Notes under the pieces: model-generated | Databases searched by the model: none | What the model was told of the DNA's origin: nothing | Seen by the model: the letters and a program-made list of their open reading frames with translations, nothing else | Made by a program: the position numbers and the translations under genes | In this document: positions 49,502 through 57,987 of the stretch, piece after piece | Layout of the letters: each line of letters opens with the position of its first letter | Position numbering within the stretch: the first letter of the stretch is position 1 | Assembly (NCBI GenBank): GCA_000467715.1 | Contig: AJFK01001088.1 | Location: 1 to 64,000, forward strand | Direction: 5' to 3' | Origin: Hysterium pulicare CBS 123377 | Lineage: Eukaryota; Ascomycota; Dothideomycetes; Hysteriales; Hysteriaceae | DNA: 64,000 nucleotides

Positions 49502-49577
49502 CGGCCGAATATGAAGCTGTCTGTGTTCCCATGTCTCAGCTACGACTTCATCATATCAGCTCTCAGGTACCGGCCGA
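49502..49577. promoter_or_regulatory. Two CCGGCCGA elements in the PKS/terpene cyclase divergent promoter
   Basis: CCGGCCGA at 49501-49508 and 49570-49577 in the 468-bp space between the two ATGs. A GGCCGGCCGG run precedes the first. They could control both genes. Confidence 0.55.
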
Positions 49578-49698
49578 GAAAGGCGCTAATGGAAAGTTCC
49601 ATCTCCCAATTTGTAAGTATAACCTCTCAAGTCTAGGACTTACTCGTCAGCCATCAATTCTTCGATTCTTTTTTGAGCTTCTTCCTTAATTTCCTATC

Positions 49699-50513
49699 AT
49701 GGGGTTGTTCAAGATCCAAGAGATGGCGGCGGCCAACGCTGACTACGCAAATGCGATGGCACCAGTCTGGCACGCGAAAGTGATACCAGACATCTGGACT
49801 AGCATTTCTGGTCTGCTTTGGTGTTGGTCGTACATCCTCATGACGAGGAAGGGATACAAAGACAAATCCTACTCCATGCCCATTTACTGTCTCTGCCTCA
49901 ACATCACCTGGGAGTTCGTTTTCGGCTTCATCTACGGCCCCGGCCTCGTCAATCAAATCAGTTTTGCGCTGTACATGATTGTCGACATACCTCTTTTCTA
50001 TACCGTTCTCAAATTTGGGCGACATGAGTGGCGACACACGCCGCTTGTTGCCAATAATCTGGGGAAAATCCTCTTCATCGGCTGTGCTTTCTGTTTGTGG
50101 GTGCATTTCGCCGCCGCTGCCACTTTCATTCCAATCGTTGGCCGACAGACTATTTTCTGGACGGCTTGGCCGATGCAGCTGTGCATTTCGATCGGCTCCG
50201 TCGCCCAAGTTCTCGTTCGAGGAGATGATCGAGGCCAATCTATGGGAATTTGGTGAGTACTATTAGCCACTCAACTTTTAAGTGCTAACATCGGCGTAGG
50301 TGGACAAGATTCTTGGGTACTCTAACGGCCGGTTTCTGCTTCTACCATCGGATCTACTTTTGGCCAGAGAGATATGGCTATGCTTGGACGCCATATGGCG
50401 CCTTCTTGATGCTCGCTAGCCATATGTTCGATCTGATGTTTCCATTTGTTCTTGCATACGTCCGCAGGAATCCATCTAATGGAGCAATCCAAGCCAATGG
50501 CAAGATCCATTGA
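49699..50513 (+). CDS. Integral-membrane terpene cyclase, Pyr4/PaxB family (MacJ-like)
   Basis: Expected to cyclise the farnesyl chain of a meroterpenoid by protonation. Exons 49699-50252 and 50300-50513 join in phase (GIW/WTRFLG) to 255 aa. About seven hydrophobic helices are visible, the usual size and topology of this small cyclase family. The two acidic residues proposed as catalytic in Pyr4 have counterparts in NITWEFVFGFIYGPG (Glu, about residue 75) and SHMFDLMFPF (Asp, near the C-terminus). The GRQTIFWTAWPMQL and PERYGYAWTPYG segments are also family-like. The yanuthone cluster of Aspergillus niger lacks such a gene. The macrophorin pathway uses MacJ, which cyclises an already formed epoxycyclohexenone. 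The product class here is therefore inferred to be macrophorin-like drimane meroterpenoids. Confidence 0.9.
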
Positions 50514-51070
50514 GTGTAAGCTATGTGAAGGAAAGTTGTGGAAAAACGGTGGTATCGAGGATGAAGGAGAGAGAGGAAGTAAGAAACGATAAATGCAAAT
50601 GTTTGGATGAACGAAATTCTTTGCGGATGAAGGAAAGTGTAATAGTACCTACATTTTGGGGAGTTTCCGGTGTTTCGCTGGAGCATTATTTCGGTTTTCA
50701 TTCAAAAGGTCGGACCGTTGTATACTACCAAACCTCCCTTCGCAGCGTGTATATAACTTCTCTTGCTCTTGTTGACACCATTTCAGGTCGACATCGATGT
50801 AGCATTTTACCAACTCCTCAGCCTTTATCAAAATACAGTACTATCATTACATTTTGAGTATTTTCGTTGATTTCTTTTTGTTGAAGAAGAGCGGTGATAA
50901 GCATAGAGACAAACACATGATTTTACTACCCTATATGACGAGCCATTTCCTTGCTATAAACTGATGACAAATTTGGAAAAAGATATCCAGAGAACTTCCA
51001 AAGAGTACTTCCAAATATAGATCGAACAGCGATGAAAAGAGTCGACTTTAGATACGAGAATGCCCTAGAC
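50514..51070. other. Convergent intergenic region
   Basis: 3' ends of the terpene cyclase and cupin genes; nothing else recognised. Confidence 0.5.
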
Positions 51071-51890
51071 TTAGTGAGCTTTCCCATTGCCATTCATTTT
51101 GTCCATTTGGGCAAATTTTTGTCGGGCCTTCTCTTGAGCATCGCGCTTAGCGTAGCGCTTCTGGGTCCAGTTCTTCTCCATCTGGTCGCAAGCCTTATCC
51201 CAGTCGGTCGTCCATTCTGGATAGAATGGAGCATAGCCAAGCAGGCCACCGATCCATCGGCCGACGATAATGGTGAACCAGAGACTGAGAAATGTGCGGA
51301 AAGGCACCCAAGACGGAGGTGAGAGATAAGTATCACCAGCATCAAACATCTGAAACTAGTCAATTATCAAAGGAAGGGTTAAATTTCAGGGGGGGGCTAC
51401 TTACAGCAAGAACCTGGATGAGGTCAAGCTTGGTGCCGCGCTGGAAGACATCCTCCTGGTAGCCGTACCAGTTCTCAAAGAAAGGCTTGTCCATTGCGTA
51501 ACCTTCGGAGTTCTTTTCTTCGCCCTCAACCTCGAATTCGACCTCGTTACGCTCCGTGCCGGGAGTTCCGTAAATTACGTGGTGTGTGAAGGGATGAACG
51601 GTGTACCATCCGTTCTTAGGTTCTAAGTCGACGCGCTTTCCGTTGATATCGACACTTAGATTTCCTTTGAGGACACGGAAATACTCGGTCTGGCTGACGT
51701 GGAAGTGGGTTGGTGGCTTCTTGCCGCCAGCGATAAGTTTCGCGTAGATGCCCAGCCAAGGGCGCATGAAGCCATGAAAAGCGAATTGGCGGGTTGGAGG
51801 GGTTGGAAGAGTGCTCATCTCAATTGCCCCATCGAACTTAATCAGCGGATCCTCGCCGGCGGTGAATGTCTTTGGTTGAACGGGCGCCAT
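51071..51890 (-). CDS. Cupin-domain protein with C-terminal membrane segment (YanE-like)
   Basis: Two exons from ATG 51890, spliced at LDLIQVLA/MFDAGD through a short intron near 51350-51405, to about 250 aa. The N-terminal cupin fold has PPTHFHVSQTEYFRVLKG (HxH and Glu, possible metal ligands), then WYTVHPFTHHVIYG for the second motif. After the cupin, a hydrophobic stretch (FRTFLSLWFTIIVGRWIGGLLGY) suggests a membrane anchor, followed by a basic Lys/Gln-rich tail. Cluster position between terpene cyclase and SDR corresponds to the cupin protein of the yanuthone cluster, which takes part in building the epoxycyclohexenone core, though its exact reaction is not known to me. It shares a divergent promoter with the SDR. 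Confidence 0.8.
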
Positions 51891-52031
51891 GTTTTGTTTC
51901 CAGTAATGCCCTGTAGAGAACTATTGTTGTAGAATCGAATGAATGCTTTGAATGACAATGATTAGAATGTATAATCTTTGAGTATACATATCACTGTGTA
52001 AGGTGCCGGGCGAGATAGTGTCGTAGATATC

Positions 52032-52038
52032 CGGCCGA
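52032..52038. promoter_or_regulatory. CGGCCGA element in the cupin/SDR divergent promoter
   Basis: CCGGCCGA at 52031-52038, about midway between the divergent starts at 51890 and 52168. Confidence 0.5.
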
Positions 52039-52167
52039 GATGATGACAAAGCGTCGAACCATTATGGTAAGACTGCGAAACCCGAAAGGATTATATTGAA
52101 CGATCACGCCACTGAGAAGCACTTCTGCCGCAAATTCTTACGTTCAATTGATATCCAGAAATCGAAA

Positions 52168-53222
52168 ATGCCAATCTTCATGCCTGCTGTCACTCCGTTG
52201 CCCTCGGGGTTGAGCCTCAAGGGTAAAACCGTCATTGTGACCGGTGCGAGCGCTGGAATCGGCCAAGAAATGTCGCGACAGATGCTTATCCTCGGGGTGT
52301 CCACCCTCATTATGGCCGTTCGAAATGTCTCCAAGGGTGAGGCAGTGAAGAGCTCCCTACTCGAAAACGACCAAATTAAGACTGCAAATCCCGATGCCAC
52401 CATCAAAGTCTTGAAACTGGACACGGAGAGTTATCAGAGCGTGAAAGGCTTTGTCCAGTCTTTCAGAAAAGAATTCTCGCAGCTGCACAAATTGATGCTC
52501 AATGCCGGAATTGGAACATTGACGCGCGAGATGACTACCAACGGACACGAGAAAAATGTCCAAGTCAACTACCTTTCGAACGTCCTTCTAATTCTCGAGC
52601 TGCTTCCGCTTCTCCAACGTTCTGCCGACAAGGCGGGCTCTCCGTCGCGGATCACCTTGACCGGCAGTCGTTACCATGCTATGACAAGCTTAGCCTGGAA
52701 GGCACCGCTTGAGCCCGGAGAGACTGTTCTCGGCCATCTTGACAGCGAAAAGCATTTCGTGTCTTATGCTCGATACGGAGACAGCAAATTGCTCCCAGTC
52801 CTGTTCCTGCAGGAGCTTCAAAAGCACCTGGGGAGTGAGAAAGTCATCATCAACAATTTCTGCCCCGGGATGACCGCCACGGATATGAGCGACATCCTAC
52901 CGTTCTATATGAGGATTCCTATGAACTTCATCAAAGCTATTCGCGCACGCTCCGTCGAACAGGCCGGATGGATCGGCCTCAATGCAGCTCTGGTAGCGGG
53001 ACCAGAATCGCACGGCGCATTTCTCGTTGATAAAGACGTTGCAGAGTAAGTTGTGCATCTTACCCTTATCTCATTCAAATTGCTGACGGTGCGTTTTGCA
53101 GACCGGTGGAATATGTTAAGTCCGCAGATGGTCAGAAAGCTCAAAAGATGCTTTGGAATGAGACGGTGGAGGAAATGTCGAAGTTGACCAATCCTCCAGC
53201 GTGGATGACCAAACTCGCATGA
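52168..53222 (+). CDS. Short-chain dehydrogenase/reductase (YanD-like)
   Basis: NAD(P)-dependent oxidoreductase of 332 aa from exons 52168-53045 and 53102-53222. The nucleotide-binding motif TGASAGIG lies at about residue 28, NAG at LMLNAGIG, a Ser in ITLTGSRYH, and the catalytic Tyr-Lys in YARYGDSKLL. NFCPGMTATDMS is the usual substrate-loop start. No signal peptide is seen. Start 52168 (MPIFMPAVTPLPSGLSLKGK) is preferred over the upstream in-frame ATG 52096, since the extra residues are unlike the family. Probably acts with the cupin protein and FAD oxidase on the prenylated quinol or on the ketone of the epoxycyclohexenone. The individual reaction is not assignable from sequence. Confidence 0.87.
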
Positions 53223-53660
53223 CGGATGTATGACAAAGTATGGAATGCTGAGGCGATGGTGTCAGAGGCTGAGCTGACTGGAGTGGAAGTCCGGTGGTTG
53301 ACGCGCAGCTACGGAGGTGGAGACGTTGTATTATACCCCTTTCTAAGGCTTAAGCCTCCCGTGCTCTCGTGGCTAGGCCTAAAGTGGATTTAGTCGTGCG
53401 CGCACAGACGAGACTTAGAGATCCAATTATAGAATCAAGCCGAGACGTACCAACGAAGAAGAAAGCTTCGGCGTCTCACTTTCCTGTACTTCCTTCCCTT
53501 TCTTCTTTCTCGTTTACTTTGAAAAATCCTTTTGATACAGTAGTAGTAATGCAGATATTGCTCCCTTTGCTTAGCCCGAACTCTAGAAACTCCAGAAACG
53601 CCAACTTTCTACTAAATATACAGTACCATACTCCAAAGAAGCGTGAGCTGTTCACTTTCT
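53223..53660. other. Convergent intergenic region
   Basis: 3' flanks of the SDR and acyltransferase genes; short frames only. Confidence 0.5.
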
Positions 53661-55061
53661 TTAACTTCGCAATGCCATCGCCGCCTTTACAAAATTCCCC
53701 GGAATAGCATCGAGGTTCAGTCTCACAACTCCAACGGCCTCGTAAAGCAAGCCACGCTCATCATGAATACCGAAAGCCTTCGCCATTGGTCCAGCCTTCA
53801 GCTGTACACGTGTGTATCCATACCAGATTGCCGTGACGAAGTATCCGATCAAGCGCCTCCACATACTCGGTGCAGCTGCCCGATCGTCAATACCGGCGTA
53901 GTAGCAGACCAAGTCCTCTGCCATGATGGCGAGGCCCTGGGCAATAAAAAAGGGCATCTCTCCAAAATCGGTCCATTGGGCGCCGCGAGCTCGGATGACT
54001 GCGCGATCGCCGATTGTATGGAAAGCACCCGAGATGAGGAATGGTAGGACTACAGCGAAATAGCGCCGGAAGAGACGAGCAGATTGGCGCTTTGAAGTTT
54101 GCAGCGAGGTCGGGAAGAGCGAAAGCAGGAAGCTTGCGGGAATCCCGAGGATCCGGCGAACTTGTTGATGCCAACAGTGACTAGAATAATACAAATTAGC
54201 ATTCGAGCAAGAGCGCAGGCTTTTATGTGGGAGGCTTTCTCACCTCCAGAAACGTCGAATGCTGTAGGCTTGCGAAAGTGAGCCAAAGTTGGCTGGCCAG
54301 GCATCCGACTGTTGCCAGTTCTGTGGACCGACGCCGAAGCCGACACAAACAATCGCCATTGGGAGCATGAGCATTGCGAAATGGGTGTAGACCATCAGTC
54401 CTAGGGCGAGCACAATGAACGGATAGAGGAAGGCTGGGCTACTCGTGATACTGACTAGACGAGTCTTCAAACCGCCATCATCGAGATCGACGAATTCGTT
54501 AAGGATGGCGTCGCATGCTTGTACGGCAAGATATACGCTAGCATACATGATGGCCCATCTGATGACCCGGTCTGCGATGAAGGTCCAACGAGGAGTCTTT
54601 TTGGCCTTGGGAGTCCCGGAAACGCGCCAGTTCCATCCGACACCGCGAGTGACAGCGAAAAGTTCGGCGCTCCAAGCTAATCTGTCGACCGGGGATAGCT
54701 TTTTGGGGCTTTCTTCGATTCCCTTACCGTCGACGCGACGGAACGTTTCTTCAGGGACATGGATGTAAAGCCGGTCAAAATAACGTAGTGTGAGGTTGCC
54801 TAGCAGGACACCAGAGGAGTACACCACGCCCAGATTAATACCTTCTTCGGCGGCAGGCGCAAGGTATGCCTGGGCGGTGAAATAGATCTGTAGTGCGAGC
54901 ACGCCGTAGCGGGTCATGGAACCATGATGAAAGCATGGAGTTAAAACGGCGAGAATAAAAGATATGCCAAGACATGTCTGGAAGTCCAGCTGTGGAACAT
55001 AGCTAGAGAACGTAATGAGAACCGGAAGAGAGAGCGGTATGTCTGATTGCAATTTGACCAT
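53661..55061 (-). CDS. Wax-synthase-like membrane O-acyltransferase (YanI-like)
   Basis: Expected to esterify the side-chain hydroxyl of the meroterpenoid. YanI transfers a mevalonyl unit in yanuthone D synthesis. Two exons, 55061-54244 and 54180-53661, splice in phase to 445 aa. The splice itself builds the family core: YSIRRFW joined to SHCWHQQVRRI, matching the FWxxxWHQ motif of the wax-synthase/MBOAT-like group. A second signature, FLISGAFHTIGD, carries the likely catalytic His. Eight or so hydrophobic helices are visible; N-terminal helices begin at PLSLPVLITF. It shares a divergent promoter with the second P450, its likely functional partner in hydroxylation then acylation. The acyl donor cannot be read from the sequence. 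Confidence 0.86.
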
Positions 55062-55223
55062 GTTGAGCTACAGAGCGCTCAATAACCATGAAAAGATTCT
55101 TATGAAAAATGTGAAACGTAAGAGAGAATGAAAAGTGAGAGAGGGATTTGCTTAACCTTGAGGAATACTGAAGAAACATACGAGCATGATGGTTAGTAAG
55201 TAAACGCGGTCCGTCTATGCTTG

Positions 55224-55287
55224 TCGGCCGTGGTGGTGTGATGGTGCCATCTGTCTGACCTAAATGCTTCGGCGACCTTTCGGCCGA
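55224..55287. promoter_or_regulatory. TCGGCCGT and TCGGCCGA elements, acyltransferase/P450 divergent promoter
   Basis: TCGGCCGT at 55224-55231 and TCGGCCGA at 55280-55287, in the 335-bp space between the starts at 55061 and 55397. Confidence 0.55.
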
Positions 55288-55396
55288 GTATAACAACAAG
55301 AAGTAGACAGCTTAAAGTAGATTAAATATACCTTTGACGTAGATCATTCAAGTTTTGTTGCATAACGACCGTCTTGACATTAGAATTGTTGCAGAA

Positions 55397-57207
55397 ATGG
55401 ACTACCTATCCGTACTCCACGGGGCTCGTGAGGCTTTCTTTGCCCACCCGTGGGTCATTCTATTTGGATTATACGCCTGTTACCACCTCGTTAGGGCAGT
55501 GTACCTGATTTATTTGAGCCCGCTAGCAAAGTTCCCGGGCTCAAAATGGGCGGCTCTTGGAGAGTAGTATGTAAGCCTCCAGCGCAGCGGTGGGCGAGCT
55601 AACATAGCGTAGCTGGGAGGCGTACTGGAACATCGGAGTAACACCGGGGAAGAAGGGTCAAACTCTATTCAAACTAGAACAGATGCACAAAACAATCGGT
55701 AAGTAGAAGGAGCGGCAGAGTTGTAACCTTTTCCACTCACTAATGTGGTTGTACAGGTCCTGCCCTTCGAATGGGTCCTAACGAAGTCCATGTGTACGAC
55801 CCAGATTTCTACCACAAGATGTACTTCCCAAATAGCAAGTTCTACAAAGATCCTGAGATGCACAAGGTGCTAGGAGCGCCGACCAGTACGCTCGCGGAAA
55901 GTGATCCAGTCAGGCACAAGCAACGCAAGGCGCCGCTTGAGCCTCTCTTTGCCAAAAAGAATATCTACGCTCTCGAGAACATGCTCATGGAACATGTTGA
56001 TCATTGTTGTAAACGATTCGACGAAATCTATGCTGCCGGAAAGACGGTCTCGATGGAATGGGCGCTCAAGTCGCTCGCTATGGGTAAGCAATGCGATTGT
56101 TCGAACTCGTAACTGTATCTCACCCTCTTTTAGACATGGTTTCCCAATTCGCCTTTGGACAATCGCTTGGAGCTCTTGCCGACCCTGAATTCAAATCTTT
56201 GCCGGTCCAGGTTTTCAAGCAGTATCTTCCGAGCTTGCACGTCCTCAAGGCATTCCCCTTCATCAGATATCTCCACAATCTTCCCCTATGGATTGCAAGA
56301 CGTATCTCTCGCTCCATTGAGATGGGACACGAGCTGGAACAGTTTGCGATGCAAAGAATCGACGAGTTCCTCGAGATGAAAGCGACCGGAAAGCTGCCTC
56401 CGTTTCCCACCATCATGGAGCGACTGCTCATTCCCATTCCCGAGAGAGGTTACCAGGTCCCAGATAAGCAGGGTCTCCGTGATGAGATCTTGACGACGAT
56501 CTCTGCTGGCGATGATACGACGGGTATTGCTAACATGGTGACGATCTTCAATATCGTCAACAATCCGAAGATCCATGACAAGCTTTTGACCGAGCTAAAG
56601 ACGCTGATGCCTAACCCAGATTCAACGGTGCCGTACCGTGAGCTCGAGAAATTGCCATACCTGGTAAGTCGGGCATGATCAAGGGTGATACTGCATGGTG
56701 CTGACAAGCTGCAGAGTGCAGTCATCAAGGAGGGCCTCCGTTATTCGTCCCCGGCCGCATCTCGCACGCCACGGCTTGTGCCTCCCGGGGGCGTCGCTCT
56801 ACCAGATGGACGCCAAGTGCCGGGTGGTACGCGAATCGGAATGTCAATCTACCACATCCACTTCAACGAGACTATCTTCGAGGACCCGCAGCGCTTTGAT
56901 CCTGAGCGATGGTTGCAGCCAGCTGACCAGATAGCCAAGCAAAACAAATTCATGGTGGCATTCTCGCGGGGCAGTCGATCGTGCCTGGGAATCAAGTAAG
57001 TGCACGAGCGAATGGGCGCAGCGAACAAGGCCACTGACAAGACGCAGTCTAGCGTACATGGAGATGTATATGGCAATCGCTTATCTGATCCGCCGCTTCG
57101 ATCTGCAGCTGGCCGGCACAACGGTCAAGGAGATGGTGTGGGACGATATGGTTGTCCCAGAATTCCATGGCGAGCTGCTCGTCAGGCCAAAGCGACGTGT
57201 AGAATAG
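55397..57207 (+). CDS. Cytochrome P450 (YanH-like), probable side-chain hydroxylase
   Basis: Six exons (55397-55566, 55613-55698, 55757-56083, 56134-56663, 56715-56995, 57048-57207) join in phase to 517 aa. An N-terminal membrane anchor ([32 protein letters not shown]) leads to the FPGSKWAAL hinge. The I-helix is SAGDDTTG, ExxR is EGLRYSS, and the heme loop [19 protein letters not shown] carries the Cys ligand. PxRF region: FDPERWLQP. The pattern is that of the trichodiene-oxygenase-like fungal P450s that hydroxylate terpenoid or methyl positions. With the acyltransferase divergently next to it, hydroxylation of the ring methyl before acyl transfer is the simplest role, as YanH does. This remains inference. 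Confidence 0.88.
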
Positions 57208-57987
57208 TTGAGATGGGCTTCACGAGCAGGACTGGCGCTCGGATGGTTGGGGTAGGTTCGATGCTCCGGGGCCAAGAGGGAGAGGGCGTAGAGGGGCAGG
57301 ACGGATGTGGCGACGTGCCTGAATCTTGCGACAACGGCAATCAACTGGCGTCTTTCTTTTTTGGCGTACGATGACTACAAATTACCTTAGAATCAAATGG
57401 GCAAAAGGCTGTAAATTAGGCTCAATTTCTGTACTGCAACATGCAAGACACGCCTTCCTTTATTTTGACAAGAGGTGATTCTGACCGCATATGAGGTGGG
57501 ATAAGATCCTATCATCGCGCGCATGTTGCAGCTGGGCAACGGTGAGCAATAATTCCACTTCCGGACCCCAGAGATGATAACGGCCATTAACGGACTTAGT
57601 CCAGCCGCCAAGCGTAAGACGAGCGAGGTTAAGTGCGACACAGCATAAGTGGCCGGCCTGAGGTGAGGGACAGCCCATTGACAGTACTTGGTAAGCTGGT
57701 AGCACCAGGGCTGAGACTGAATGGCTGCCTGGCTTCCCATGTCAAACTGCCAAGCAGCGCTCTGGGACTGCTGTCTTATCCCAGCACTCGTAAACCGGGC
57801 ATTAACAGGCAGACAAAGCGTACCAAAAGTCCGATGGCGTCAGCCCCTGGCCTTGCTACCCTTGTGCGAGTATTAATACGATTGGGGCCCGCGTGCTCCC
57901 AGCAGACGTATATATTATATAGAACCTTGCCGCAACCACGTGGTGACCATCTTGTTGTTGTCGAGTACTTCGAGACAGATTCCCATC
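57208..57987. other. Promoter region of the cluster regulator
   Basis: No gene. No TCGGCCGA here; the nearest similar sequence is GGCCGGCC at about 57651. TATA-like DNA at 57909. Confidence 0.5.
57909..57921 (+). promoter_or_regulatory. TATA-like element upstream of the regulator gene
   Basis: TATATATTATATA located 66-78 bases before the ATG at 57988; position suits a core promoter. Confidence 0.35.
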
